Positions 45,590 through 54,638 of a DNA stretch of 64,000 nt are shown in pieces. Location: contig JAQBTQ010000010.1 of the NCBI GenBank assembly GCA_027624855.1, positions 36,963 through 100,962 on the forward strand. The letters run 5' to 3'. A model generated the notes under the pieces. That model worked only from the letters and a program-made list of their open reading frames with translations. It was not told where the DNA came from and made no database searches. Numbering within the stretch: the stretch's first letter is position 1; each line of letters starts with the position of its first letter. A program made the translations under genes and the position numbers. The DNA comes from Bacteroidota bacterium (GTDB taxonomy: Bacteria > Bacteroidota > Bacteroidia > Flavobacteriales_D > Sanyastnellaceae).

Positions 45590-46639
45590 TCAATATACTT
45601 CGACGGTTCCTTCCAGGGTAGCGCCGAACATTGCTATACCGCGTCCTTCTGGATGAGCCCACGCCCTGAACATGCCTCGACTATTGCATACCAATGCAAT
45701 GGTTCCATCTCGATCCAGGCAAATCACACCACCGTCTCCACCCAATTCACCCATTTCATCGAAAATTGACTTCCTACACGCTTCAACCACGGATTCATTG
45801 CCATGCAACATGCGGCCATGGATGTCTTGTGCCACTCCCGTTCGGATAAAATATTCTCCCCAACCAGTGCAAGAGACAGCGCATGTCCTGTTATCAGCCC
45901 ACGTTCCTGCACCAATGATTGGACTATCCCCTATGCGGCCATGCTGTTTGTAGGTCATGCCACCTGTCGAGGTCCCCGCAGCGATGTTTCCATTTCGATC
46001 CAATGCTACACAGCCAACTGTTCCTTTTTTATCCAACTGAGCCGAACCAGAATGCGCTTCTGATTTTTGATGAATTTTGAGATACCGCTGATAGGCCTTG
46101 TCCGTCCAAAACCAACTGGAATCAGCCATTTCATGTCCCATGGAGAATGCATATTCTCCCGCACCTGATCCACTGAAAAACACATGTTCACTTGAATCCA
46201 TGACGGACCTCGCGACCGAAATTGGGTGCTTGAAACCCTGGAGACCTGTGATCGCTCCGCAATTTCTCGTCGATCCATCTGCAATTGAGGCATCCAATTC
46301 ATGTCGTCCTTCCGCAGTAAATACTGCTCCACGTCCAGCATTGAAAAGGGAATCATCCTCCAAGAATCGAATAACCGCCTCTACAGCATCGACACTTGAT
46401 TTTCCTTCATCAAGCATGGACTCACCTATGCGAAGGGCCTCTTCTAATGAGGATTCATAGCGTGACTGCAATTCTTCCGATAAATCCTCTTCTCCAAAAT
46501 GACCGGCCCCACCATGAATCGCCAAGGCCCAATTTCTCGGATGCTGACCATCATTCCTTTCAGATGCAGCTTCATTCCCGCATCCAGAGATCAGTAAAAC
46601 GCACCAAAGTAAAAGGGAGATTGATGTGAGATATTTCAT
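45590..46639 (-). CDS. Isoaspartyl peptidase / plant-type L-asparaginase lipoprotein
   Basis: 349 residues, lipobox LISGC (Cys20). Ntn-hydrolase features are intact: LAIHGGAG near residues 39-46, NAGRGAVFT, and the autocleavage site DKKGTVGCVALD with Thr207 as the new N-terminal nucleophile. The second half has TSTGGMTYKQHGRIGD and GAGTWADNRTCAVSCTG (substrate-pocket segments). It should cleave itself into alpha and beta chains and remove isoaspartyl residues or asparagine. Lipidation places it in the periplasm or at the surface, which is unusual compared with the cytoplasmic form. It ends 29 bp before the flavin-haem fusion gene begins on the same strand, so it might be read with it. Confidence 0.9.
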   Translation of the reverse strand: MKYLTSISLLLWCVLLISGCGNEAASERNDGQHPRNWALAIHGGAGHFGEEDLSEELQSRYESSLEEALRIGESMLDEGKSSVDAVEAVIRFLEDDSLFNAGRGAVFTAEGRHELDASIADGSTRNCGAITGLQGFKHPISVARSVMDSSEHVFFSGSGAGEYAFSMGHEMADSSWFWTDKAYQRYLKIHQKSEAHSGSAQLDKKGTVGCVALDRNGNIAAGTSTGGMTYKQHGRIGDSPIIGAGTWADNRTCAVSCTGWGEYFIRTGVAQDIHGRMLHGNESVVEACRKSIFDEMGELGGDGGVICLDRDGTIALVCNSRGMFRAWAHPEGRGIAMFGATLEGTVEVY

Positions 46640-46648
46640 GGAATGATA

Positions 46649-46803
46649 TTACGCAGCAGGTTTGAATGCAGCAACAAAAATTTTACCCGTTTTTGCTTCT
46701 TTACCAGCGGCTTCCTGATAACCAATCTTGGACATTTCAACATGGTCAAATCCTGCAGCTTCGAGCATTGAATTCAAGTTGTCACGTCTACAATAATATA
46801 AGA
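46649..46803 (-). pseudogene. C-terminal remnant of a methyltransferase-like gene
   Basis: The gap between the two minus-strand genes holds a 50-codon frame that ends in a stop at 46649 and begins with an in-frame stop just upstream, with no start codon of its own apart from internal ATG codons. It reads NSMLEAAGFDHVEMSKIGY and TGKIFVAAFKPAA, which resembles the C-terminus of small SAM-dependent methyltransferases. I take it for the tail of a gene lost by deletion. The match is by eye and weak, and a short real peptide from an internal ATG cannot be excluded. Confidence 0.4.
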
Positions 46804-46836
46804 ACGGTCAATTGACTCCCACTGAAACTTAAAGCT

Positions 46837-48102
46837 TCATCGATTCACAAAAACGGATTCATTGAATTTTTGTGTGGTTGATTCATTGACTCCATAGGTC
46901 TGCTTCATGATGATGCCAATGGTTTTTGATTGAGGATCAGCAGCATAGCTGGTGTTAAAATATCCCCCCCAGAAAAAAGTCCCTCCAGGGAAAATTCCTT
47001 CTGATTCAGCCTTTTGCACACCAAATGCAAGACCTTGATACCAATCCGCTTCCCTCGGATTCATTTCATGATTCGCCATGATCGTATCAATGGTGGATTC
47101 TTGAAGCAATCGAACACCCTTGAATTCACCTCGATTCAGGTACATCTGAAGAAAGTTTGAATAGTCCAACGGAGTACTCGATAATCCTGCACCTCCGCTG
47201 AAATAGGCTTTTTCACCATTGACCGGGTAATCCGTTGAATACAAGGGATGTTTATGTAATTCCCATTTTCCCAAGTCAATCCGGTCAAATACAGGCACCA
47301 ATCGCTCTTCAAGGGAATCGGGCAGGTAGAAGTGCGTGTGATGCATTTCCAAAGGGTCGAGAATTTCTCGGCGCAAGAACACGTCAAAAGGCTCACCTGA
47401 GGCAATTTCAATGACACGAACCAAGACATCCAAACCCAGGCTGTAATTCCATTTTTCACCCGGCTGATGAATCAGAGCAGTCTTAGAAATGCGTTGGCAG
47501 TTCTCCTGAGTCGTGACCGAATCTGTTGTGAACAAATCGACCACCCCGTACTTCTCATAAATCAATTTCATTTCAGCACTTCCAATCTCTCCATAAGACA
47601 GTCCGGATTGATGGGTCATCAGGTGACGAATGGTCATTACTGAATTGACTGGGACGGTAGTAAACGAAGTATCTGCCTCAAAGAACTCGTCCAAAACACC
47701 AACGGAATCCATGTCGGGCAAATACTTAGAAACTGGATCATCCAGTCCTATTAAACCCCTCTCCCACAATATCATAGCAGCAGTTGATGTAATCGATTTA
47801 GTTTGGGAGCATATCCGAAAAATCGCATCATGCTGTAGGGGTATTTCAGTGATTGGATTACTCCAACCGAATGAGCGATGATGAATCAGCTCCCCTTCTC
47901 GCACTATGCAAATCGCAGCTCCTGGAATTTCTCCCAGTTCTGTTGCCTTCGTAAGCATAGAGTCAAGAAGGGAAAATTCCGAAGAAATCACTTCAGTGGA
48001 TGAGGCATCCGTTTCGTTTGGAGTTGAACAGCTGCTCAAAATCCAGCAGCAAAGAATTATGGCATGAAATGATTGGAAACGAAGGGTTCGGTCACGGCGC
48101 AT
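46837..48102 (-). CDS. Serine hydrolase of the beta-lactamase / penicillin-binding fold, lipoprotein
   Basis: 421 residues with a signal peptide ending in LSSC (Cys25). The class C-type motifs are present: SxxK as SQTK (Ser99, Lys102) and a YxN-like KWNYSLGLDV; the third motif is less clear, near GGTFFWGGYFN. The family includes esterases, D-aminopeptidases and class C beta-lactamases, and lipoproteins of this kind in Bacteroidota are mostly esterases or peptidases of unknown substrate. A resistance function should not be assumed. It diverges from the GH92 gene with about 50 bp between starts, so the two may share regulation. A broken methyltransferase remnant lies behind it. Confidence 0.86.
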   Translation of the reverse strand: MRRDRTLRFQSFHAIILCCWILSSCSTPNETDASSTEVISSEFSLLDSMLTKATELGEIPGAAICIVREGELIHHRSFGWSNPITEIPLQHDAIFRICSQTKSITSTAAMILWERGLIGLDDPVSKYLPDMDSVGVLDEFFEADTSFTTVPVNSVMTIRHLMTHQSGLSYGEIGSAEMKLIYEKYGVVDLFTTDSVTTQENCQRISKTALIHQPGEKWNYSLGLDVLVRVIEIASGEPFDVFLRREILDPLEMHHTHFYLPDSLEERLVPVFDRIDLGKWELHKHPLYSTDYPVNGEKAYFSGGAGLSSTPLDYSNFLQMYLNRGEFKGVRLLQESTIDTIMANHEMNPREADWYQGLAFGVQKAESEGIFPGGTFFWGGYFNTSYAADPQSKTIGIIMKQTYGVNESTTQKFNESVFVNR

Positions 48103-48153
48103 GATTGGGCTTTTTTCAAATCTACCGAAATCAAATCAACTAGATTTGGCTTC

Positions 48154-50487
48154 ATGAATTTGCGTTTGACCCATTTCGCGGTACTCGGCTTCCTGTCAGG
48201 GATGCTCGTACAATGCACATCACCCCAAAATGAATCAACCCAAGATTCTCCTCAAGATTCTGCTCAAGATTCATTGGTCCAATTTGTGAATCCCCTAATC
48301 GGCACTACCAAGATGGGACACACGTATCCCGGAGCCACGGTACCATATGGAATGGTACAAGTCACCCCGCAAACCCATTTTGAGCCTTTCTTCGACGCAG
48401 ACTCGCAATACAATCCTGAAACCTATGCTTATTGTGCCGGGTACCAATATGCTGATTCAACGATATTGGGTTTTGTCCACACCGCCTTCAGCGGAACTGG
48501 ACACAGTGATTTGGGAGACTTGCTTATGATGCCGACTGTGGGAAGGCCAGATTTATCATCGGATTCTATCGGCGGGCCAAAATTTGGAAGTCCCTATTCG
48601 CACAATAATGAAGATGCTGACGCAGGGTTCTATGCTGTTCAGTTGGATAAACACGACATTCTAGCCGAGCTCACAGCAACAGATCGCTGCGCAATCCATC
48701 GCTATACCTACCAGCAAGCGGGAGACGCTCACTTGGCCTTGGATTTGAATTACAACATCTATCACCATCCAGAAAAAAACGTTTGGTCTTTTGTTCGGGT
48801 CGAAAATGATAGTACCGTGGTAGGCTATCGACAAACCTCAGGCTGGGGCCGAACCCGATTGGTTCATTTTGCTATAAGGTTTGACCAACCCATTCTCAAT
48901 TTTGGACAGCATCGAGAAACTCCAATGGCCTACAACGGTTTCTATCGCAGATTCAATGAGCTGGAGCAATTCCCAGAAATGGCAGGTAAAAACCTGAGGC
49001 TGTGGTTCGACTTTGGTCCAACGGAGTCTGGTAGTCAGATCGGTTTCAGGGTGGCGTTATCCAGTGTCTCGATGGCTGGAGCCCTGGCTAATTTGGAAAC
49101 AGAAGCGCCCCATTCTGCAACATCCAACTTTGCAGCTTACAAGCAAGCAGCCCAATCTCAATGGAATGAGGCACTGAATATTTGTCGAATTAACCCGTTG
49201 AAAGAAGAAGACAAAATCACCTTTTATACGGCCTTGTATCATACCATGTTGGCGCCAATTCTCTATGAAGACGTCGATGGACGCTACCGCGGATTGGATC
49301 AGAACATTCATGTTTCCGATGGATTTGTCAATCACTCCATCTTTTCGCTTTGGGATACCTATCGAGCGTTGCATCCTTGGATGAACTTAACTCAACCTGA
49401 GCGAGCTACAGACGCGATTAACAGCATGATGGCGCATGCCGATCAAAGCGTACACGGAATGTTGCCCATTTGGAGCCATTACGCGAATGAAAATTGGTGC
49501 ATGATAGGCTACCACGCTGTTTCTGTAATGGCCGATGCCGTGCAACACAATATCGGAGGATGGGACCGTCGGCGCGCTTTGGAGATCGCCAATAAAACAG
49601 CAACGACTCCCTATTTCGATGGCCTCGGCGCCTACCTTAACTATGGATATGTACCTGATGATTTAAGCCATTCATCGGTTTCAAAAACACTCGAGTATGC
49701 CTTCGACGATTGGTGCATTGCAAAATTGGCCGATGCCATCGATAGCTCCGAAATCGCCGAGACCTACCTCCTTCGTTCACAGTCCTATCGCCTCGTTTGG
49801 GATCCGGGCATTCAATTCATGCGACCCCGATTGGCCGATGGCAATTTTCGTGAAGATTTCGATCCGATGGAAACCCATGGCCAGGGATTCATCGAAGGGA
49901 ACGCATGGAATTATGGCTTATATGTCCCTCACGCCCAGGATTCACTGATTGCCTGGCACGGAGGACCACAAGCCTTTGAACGGCATTTGGATTCATTGTT
50001 TACCATGGAATTGGACGATCGATTTTTTGCCCATACCGAGGATATTTCGAGAGATGGCATCATTGGTAATTATGTACATGGCAATGAACCCGGTCATCAC
50101 ATTGCTTATCTCTACAACCGAGCAAATGCGCCCCAAAAAACACAAGAACGCGTTAGGATGATTTGCGAAACCATGTACGGGTCGGGTGTCGACGGGCTAT
50201 GCGGTAATGACGATGCAGGACAAATGTCCGCCTGGTATTTGTTTTCATCCTTGGGTTTTTATCCGGTAGCGCCAGGATCCGGTTGGTATGAGTTAGGAAG
50301 CCCTAATGTTGAATCCGCTCAACTCAATGTTGGAAAAGGAAAAACATTGAAAATCGAAACCGTCGGAAATGGCCTCCATAAATCAAAAGTCAACGCTGTG
50401 TATTGGAACAATCAAATCATTCCCGACTGGCGCATTGAAGCTTCAAAGCTCGCAGAAGGAGGCACGCTCTTGTTTGAATTCGAATGA
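48154..50487 (+). CDS. Glycoside hydrolase family 92 alpha-mannosidase lipoprotein
   Basis: 777 residues from the ATG at 48154, so that the signal peptide ends in LVQC (Cys21); the frame is open further upstream into the divergent gene. A short repetitive linker (ESTQDSPQDSAQDS) comes from a 12-base tandem repeat at about 48240-48270. GH92 hallmarks follow: FVNPLIGTTKMGHTYPGATV, PYGMVQVTP, FSGTGHSDLGD, SLWDTYRALHPWM, GNEPGHHIAYLYN and LCGNDDAGQMSAWYLFSSLG. These calcium-dependent exo-mannosidases act on alpha-mannan and N-glycan mannose. Together with the GH2 mannosidase, it suggests the organism uses mannose-rich glycans such as those of algae, yeast or glycoproteins. Confidence 0.94.
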   Translation: MNLRLTHFAVLGFLSGMLVQCTSPQNESTQDSPQDSAQDSLVQFVNPLIGTTKMGHTYPGATVPYGMVQVTPQTHFEPFFDADSQYNPETYAYCAGYQYADSTILGFVHTAFSGTGHSDLGDLLMMPTVGRPDLSSDSIGGPKFGSPYSHNNEDADAGFYAVQLDKHDILAELTATDRCAIHRYTYQQAGDAHLALDLNYNIYHHPEKNVWSFVRVENDSTVVGYRQTSGWGRTRLVHFAIRFDQPILNFGQHRETPMAYNGFYRRFNELEQFPEMAGKNLRLWFDFGPTESGSQIGFRVALSSVSMAGALANLETEAPHSATSNFAAYKQAAQSQWNEALNICRINPLKEEDKITFYTALYHTMLAPILYEDVDGRYRGLDQNIHVSDGFVNHSIFSLWDTYRALHPWMNLTQPERATDAINSMMAHADQSVHGMLPIWSHYANENWCMIGYHAVSVMADAVQHNIGGWDRRRALEIANKTATTPYFDGLGAYLNYGYVPDDLSHSSVSKTLEYAFDDWCIAKLADAIDSSEIAETYLLRSQSYRLVWDPGIQFMRPRLADGNFREDFDPMETHGQGFIEGNAWNYGLYVPHAQDSLIAWHGGPQAFERHLDSLFTMELDDRFFAHTEDISRDGIIGNYVHGNEPGHHIAYLYNRANAPQKTQERVRMICETMYGSGVDGLCGNDDAGQMSAWYLFSSLGFYPVAPGSGWYELGSPNVESAQLNVGKGKTLKIETVGNGLHKSKVNAVYWNNQIIPDWRIEASKLAEGGTLLFEFE

Positions 50488-50491
50488 ACTG

Positions 50492-51091
50492 CTAATCCGA
50501 CAAGGCAGATTTCAAGGCTGAAACGAGACGCCCTTGAATGATTCCCCATCCCGCTGCTGTTTTGACCAGTTGAAAACTCAATGAATAGGGAACGCATTGA
50601 GGCTCGAGTACCATGAAGATTTTACCTTGAGCAGCAGCCGTTTTTTCATCTATGATAAGCCTTGTAGAGACCTGGGTGTTTTGAACGATCATTGGAACCA
50701 TTTCCGCTTCAAACGGCTCATAACCCGCTGCAGAAGGCGGTAACTCTTCCCAACCTATGTTATCCACTTTGGAGTCTGTATTCCAATTCACTTGGAATTT
50801 ACCTAAGTAATCGATGTCGCATGTAGATGAAATCACATAGCCTCCATATGGCAGTCGCACATCCGAAATCAACCACCATTCTTCATCCCTCAACTCCAGA
50901 TCGACATCCACTTCAAATCCTGGTGGAATCAGGTCTGGATTGCGATGCGGAGCCATAAGCGCCTCGTGAATCGCCAAATCTTTTTGGATAAAACCAAAAT
51001 TTACACTTTGACTCCATCCCGATAAACCATTGGCGAGGAAAAGCACCGCCAATGTCAAACGAAACCGTCTCCCCTTAATCCTGATTTTCAT
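50492..51091 (-). CDS. Secreted protein of unknown function
   Basis: 199 residues from the ATG at 51091; a GTG one codon earlier is less likely. The N-terminus (LTLAVLFLANGLSGWSQ) is a signal peptide after a basic stretch. The mature part appears to be a beta sandwich with DVDLELRDEEWWLISDVRLP and FQVNWNTDSKVDNIGWEELP, in part similar to DsbD N-terminal domains in pattern, but I cannot support that by motif. It overlaps the stop of the PKD protein by one base (TGATG) and converges on the GH92 gene with four bases between the two stops. Function unknown. Confidence 0.65.
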   Translation of the reverse strand: MKIRIKGRRFRLTLAVLFLANGLSGWSQSVNFGFIQKDLAIHEALMAPHRNPDLIPPGFEVDVDLELRDEEWWLISDVRLPYGGYVISSTCDIDYLGKFQVNWNTDSKVDNIGWEELPPSAAGYEPFEAEMVPMIVQNTQVSTRLIIDEKTAAAQGKIFMVLEPQCVPYSLSFQLVKTAAGWGIIQGRLVSALKSALSD

Positions 51092-52296
51092 CACTGGACA
51101 AAAAGCCTACTGCTTGAAGCGACGCCATCCATACCTACCCACTTCAAAACATACATTCCAGGTGCCCAGCCTTTGGTAGAGACAGATTGATTCGAATTCA
51201 TCGGCAAGGAAACATGCAATTGACCTGCTGGATTGAATACTTCCAATCGACCGACGAAGTCGTTGGAAAATGACCAACGCACCTCATCACCAGCCACTAC
51301 GGGATTCGGGTAAGGATTTAAATTGAATCCAGTCGACAAGTCATCGATGGCATTTGCACTGCCTTCCAACACCACGTTGATGGTAAATCCTTCCATGAAA
51401 TTGATCATGCCTTCGTCATCAACAGATACGGAATCGCAATACGTTGCAGTGCAAATCGCATTCAACCCCCATGTAGCCGTGAGGCAAAGCACGTATGGGC
51501 CATTGCCTGCATATGTATGGGACGGCGACGCTTCTGTGCTTGTTCCCTCATCCCCGAAGTCCCAGTAATAACTAGGCTGACCTTCCAGTTCTGGCACGAT
51601 AACATCCAATGACCCTGGAATGAAATTCCCGGCCTCATCAACAGACTGCACGATTTCGAAGGAAAGTTCACAATCACCTCCACCGGTAGGATCTGTTGTG
51701 TCAACCACGTAACAATCCGTCCAAGGTTCACATGAATCCGATGTGACATAAACGCATACCGTCCAGACCGACTCACCATCAAATTGCCATCCAAACTGCG
51801 GAGAATTTGAATTTTCCATCGTCGCACCATCGATGCTCCAATCATAAACTGCATCGTCCGGGGCTCCTGAAACCATGAACATCCATGAACCCAATACCGT
51901 CAATCCACCATCCAACGACATGTTACAGTCTTCACCACCAGTATTCCCTCCGCAATAGATACCTGTCAAATACACATCACTCAATCCACCAAGCGCATTG
52001 GCAGAGAATGAACCGGACATGCTGACTTCCACTGAATCGCAATTCATGTACGTGGCGTTTACCATTCCTTGCATGGTTCCCGTAGGTAGTTCGATTCCAA
52101 CCGTTGCCTCACCTGAAGCATCCGTGACTTGCTCGGCACTGTAAACCGCACCAGCAGCCTGAACGGTAAACAGAACGGGGACACCGGATGCACCATTTCC
52201 TTGATTGTCAGTCAAAAATGCCGTTGTGCTTAACTCAATTTGAGTCCACGCTACAGACAAAACAAGCGTGAAGAACAATGTCAGGGTCGCTTTCAT
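51091..52296 (-). CDS. Secreted PKD-domain protein with T9SS type A sorting domain
   Basis: 401 residues with signal peptide MKATLTLFFTLVLSVAWTQ. A carboxypeptidase-regulatory or Big-1-like domain comes first (TTAFLTDNQGNGASGVPVLF), then two Ig-like modules and a PKD domain (YYWDFGDEGTSTEASPSHTY). The final 80 residues (NLNPYPNPVVAGDEVRWSFS, GRLEVFNPAGQL, APGMYVLKWVG, SSSRLFVQ) are a type A T9SS sorting domain. No enzyme motif is visible. A surface or extracellular binding role is likely. It is upstream of, and coupled by a one-base overlap with, a secreted protein of unknown function. Confidence 0.8.
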   Translation of the reverse strand: MKATLTLFFTLVLSVAWTQIELSTTAFLTDNQGNGASGVPVLFTVQAAGAVYSAEQVTDASGEATVGIELPTGTMQGMVNATYMNCDSVEVSMSGSFSANALGGLSDVYLTGIYCGGNTGGEDCNMSLDGGLTVLGSWMFMVSGAPDDAVYDWSIDGATMENSNSPQFGWQFDGESVWTVCVYVTSDSCEPWTDCYVVDTTDPTGGGDCELSFEIVQSVDEAGNFIPGSLDVIVPELEGQPSYYWDFGDEGTSTEASPSHTYAGNGPYVLCLTATWGLNAICTATYCDSVSVDDEGMINFMEGFTINVVLEGSANAIDDLSTGFNLNPYPNPVVAGDEVRWSFSNDFVGRLEVFNPAGQLHVSLPMNSNQSVSTKGWAPGMYVLKWVGMDGVASSSRLFVQ

Positions 52297-52367
52297 CGAA
52301 ATCGATTTGTGTTCTTCGAAATTAACCCTTCGGAAGCAAAAACGGTTGCTTCCTCTGTTTTCAAAGA

Positions 52368-52910
52368 TTACTCAAACGGAATTCCCAAGTGGATTCCAAT
52401 GGCGAAGTGCTGACCATGGCTATCCAGCGCATACTCGAGCGATGGACCCACATCCAAACCACCAATTCCAAATTCCTTTACGAGTTCGAAGTGAACTGCC
52501 CATCCCATTTCTTGTTCAGTGGTACCGTCAAAATCCTCCTCTTGCTCTAAGGCAACACCAGGTGCAATGACCAAATGCAATGCCGGAAGTGGCGTCCACT
52601 GACCTACGAAACTGTAGGTTTGGTGCTTGTGTTCGTCAGCTATGAATTCTGCCCCCAGTCCCAGTCCAAATTGGGAATCGCCTAATCGCTTGATATAATG
52701 CGCGTGCAGGCCAAGTTTGGCCCCTGGCTCCTCTTCACCTGCAAACCACACTGGCGCAATGCTCAAACCCAACTCTTGAGCGTGAAAGTGGTCGTCATGG
52801 GTTTCGCAATGGTCTCCGTGGTGCGAGAATTGTTGTTGAGCAATCAATGAATCCCGTTGAAAGAATAACAACCCAGCAACAAGCAAAAGAATGATTTGAA
52901 TTTGACGCAT
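52368..52910 (-). CDS. Outer-membrane beta-barrel protein with histidine-rich N-terminus
   Basis: 180 residues. The signal peptide (QIIILLL-type segment LLLVAGLLFFQRDSLIAQ) is followed by HHGDHCETHDDHFHAQE, seven histidines and a cysteine within seventeen residues, and then alternating beta strands (LGLSIAPVWFAG, GAKLGLHAHYIKRLG, FGLGLGAEFIAD, FVGQWTPLPALHLVIAPGVA) ending in a terminal aromatic-acid pair (PFE). This looks like an eight-strand barrel of the outer membrane. The histidine cluster could bind Zn, Cu or Ni; that is inference. No metal transporter is next to it, although the sulfur and copper-protein genes are within 10 kb. Confidence 0.62.
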   Translation of the reverse strand: MRQIQIILLLVAGLLFFQRDSLIAQQQFSHHGDHCETHDDHFHAQELGLSIAPVWFAGEEEPGAKLGLHAHYIKRLGDSQFGLGLGAEFIADEHKHQTYSFVGQWTPLPALHLVIAPGVALEQEEDFDGTTEQEMGWAVHFELVKEFGIGGLDVGPSLEYALDSHGQHFAIGIHLGIPFE

Positions 52911-53053
52911 GATGCAAATTTATCCGAAAGGCTCAACTGTATCAAGGTCCAAATTGAATCTTACATTTCATTGACTGAAAGCAATTCTTAATTGTTTTTT
53001 CGTACTGGTCGAGATTTGATTATTCTTGCACGAAACCCTTGCCACCTATCAAC

Positions 53054-53599
53054 ATGAAAAATCCTCTTTTATTTACCCTTTGTGGTGGATTGATCCTATT
53101 CGTTTGGCAATTCATTTCTTTTGCAGCATTGGATCTTCATGGTTCTGCATCCTCATACACACCGTTGCAGGATCCCATTCTGAACCAACTCAAAGAGCTG
53201 GAACTGCCTCAAGGCATGTACGCATTGGGAACGTTGCCTCAAGAGGATTATGCCGATCCTGAAAAAGTTGAAGCTTACCTGGCTGAACAAAATGGTCAAC
53301 CCTGGGGCATCCTACAATATCACCATTCTTGGCAATCAGACATGACTTCCAACCTGTTGCGCGGATTCACCATCAACTTGCTGGTTGCCTTCGGTATGTT
53401 TTGGATCTTGAGACAACTCCCCTCATCAAACCTGATTAAACGCATTTTAATTTGTGCAGTCATCGGTCTCATTGGGTTCTTTTTTCATCCCTATAGCCAG
53501 TTCATTTGGTTCAAATTTCCGGATGTATGGGCACACCTTTTGGATTCAATTTTTCCTTTTGCGGTCCTTGGATTGTTGACGGTAAGATGGAATAAGTAA
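53054..53599 (+). CDS. Membrane protein of unknown function upstream of the YeeE pair
   Basis: 181 residues from the ATG at 53054. It has an N-terminal membrane helix (LLFTLCGGLILFVWQFISFA), a soluble loop of about 65 residues with HHSWQSDMTSNLLRG and YADPEKVEAYLAEQ, and three further helices at the C-terminus (INLLVAFGMFWILRQ, ILICAVIGLIGFFFHPY, SIFPFAVLGLLTV). It has no motif I recognise. It starts the plus-strand group that continues with the two YeeE genes, 38 bp later, and may be cotranscribed. Function is not predictable from the sequence. Confidence 0.68.
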   Translation: MKNPLLFTLCGGLILFVWQFISFAALDLHGSASSYTPLQDPILNQLKELELPQGMYALGTLPQEDYADPEKVEAYLAEQNGQPWGILQYHHSWQSDMTSNLLRGFTINLLVAFGMFWILRQLPSSNLIKRILICAVIGLIGFFFHPYSQFIWFKFPDVWAHLLDSIFPFAVLGLLTVRWNK

Positions 53600-53637
53600 C
53601 ACCCCAATTTCTTGTGGCATTCCTTTATTTTTGCCGC

Positions 53638-54207
53638 ATGAATGAATTTATTGAATGGTTAAGTAATCCTTGGCCGTGGTACGTGTCTGGCCCGATCATT
53701 GGATTGATGGTCCCCTTGCATCTGATCCTTTTGAATCGAACTTTTGGCATTAGCTCTTCATTTCGTCATGCCTGCGCAGCGGTAATTCCTAACAAGCTCC
53801 CATTTCTCCAATACGATTGGAAAAGTGAGATCTGGAACTTGATTTTTGCAGGTGGGATTTTAATCGGTGCATTCCTAGCCGCTCAATTCCTTTCAAATGG
53901 AGAACCCATCGCCTTGAGTCAAGCTGCCATTGAACGGATGAATCGATTCGGAATCACTGATCTCAGTGGACAACATCCCAACCAAATCTTCTCTTGGGAA
54001 CTCATTGGAACCTGGAAAACGCTGTTGTTCGTGGTTGTCGGAGGTTTCTTGGTTGGCTTCGGAACCCGCTATGCCGGCGGTTGTACATCTGGTCATGCAA
54101 TCATGGGATTGAGCCACTTTCAACTCCCATCCTTTATCGCGGTGCTTGGCTTTTTCACTGGAGGTCTGCTGATGTCTTGGGGCATTTTACCCCTCATCCT
54201 TTCTTAA
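53638..54207 (+). CDS. YeeE/YedE sulfur-compound transporter, first half-protein
   Basis: 189 residues from the ATG at 53638. Four to five membrane helices and the family motif GTRYAGGCTSGHAIMGLSHF are seen, with the cysteine that lies in the channel of thiosulfate transporters of this family. The second half, on the next gene, carries the other cysteine motif. Split YeeE proteins occur in many Bacteroidota and Proteobacteria, next to rhodanese or persulfide dioxygenase genes, none of which is in this window. It should form the sulfur-compound channel together with the 54225-54638 protein; thiosulfate as substrate is inferred from the family. Confidence 0.85.
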   Translation: MNEFIEWLSNPWPWYVSGPIIGLMVPLHLILLNRTFGISSSFRHACAAVIPNKLPFLQYDWKSEIWNLIFAGGILIGAFLAAQFLSNGEPIALSQAAIERMNRFGITDLSGQHPNQIFSWELIGTWKTLLFVVVGGFLVGFGTRYAGGCTSGHAIMGLSHFQLPSFIAVLGFFTGGLLMSWGILPLILS

Positions 54208-54224
54208 TTCAAAAGCTGTTTAAC

Positions 54225-54638
54225 ATGAAAAATATTATCGCACTCATAATGGGAATGGCTTTTGGAATCATTTTGGTGAAAGCTGAGGTATTATCATGGT
54301 TCCGTATTCAAGAGATGTTCGCGTTTCAAAGCATCCACATGTACGGGATCATCGGAAGCGCTGTCATCGTCGGAGCCATCAGTGTTTGGATCATCAAAAA
54401 GATGAAAGCACGAAGCATCGAAGGCAATGTGATTGAAATTCCAGAAAAAGCGAAGTTGTTTGTATCGCCCTATGTAGGCGGAACAATTTTTGGATTGGGT
54501 TGGGCAATGACCGGTGCGTGTCCCGGTCCTCTTTATGCGCTCATTGGAAGCGGAACAACCATCATGATCCTATCTGTGATCATGGGAATATTGGGCGTTC
54601 TGGCCTATGCACAATTGAGGGATAAGCTCCCCCGTTGA
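54225..54638 (+). CDS. YeeE/YedE sulfur-compound transporter, second half-protein
   Basis: 137 residues from the ATG at 54225, with three to four membrane helices. The motif FGLGWAMTGACPGPLYALIG holds the conserved cysteine of the second half of YeeE. The first helix has the typical FGIILVKAEVLSWFRI start of the DUF6691-type half. It follows the first half by 17 bases. Its stop overlaps the start of the pterin dehydratase gene by one base (TGATG). Confidence 0.86.
   Translation: MKNIIALIMGMAFGIILVKAEVLSWFRIQEMFAFQSIHMYGIIGSAVIVGAISVWIIKKMKARSIEGNVIEIPEKAKLFVSPYVGGTIFGLGWAMTGACPGPLYALIGSGTTIMILSVIMGILGVLAYAQLRDKLPR

Noticed and set aside
46837..48102. Antibiotic-resistance reading of the beta-lactamase-fold lipoprotein
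   Set aside because: Only the SxxK and YxN-type motifs of the broad family are seen. Most such proteins are esterases or peptidases, so no resistance is claimed.
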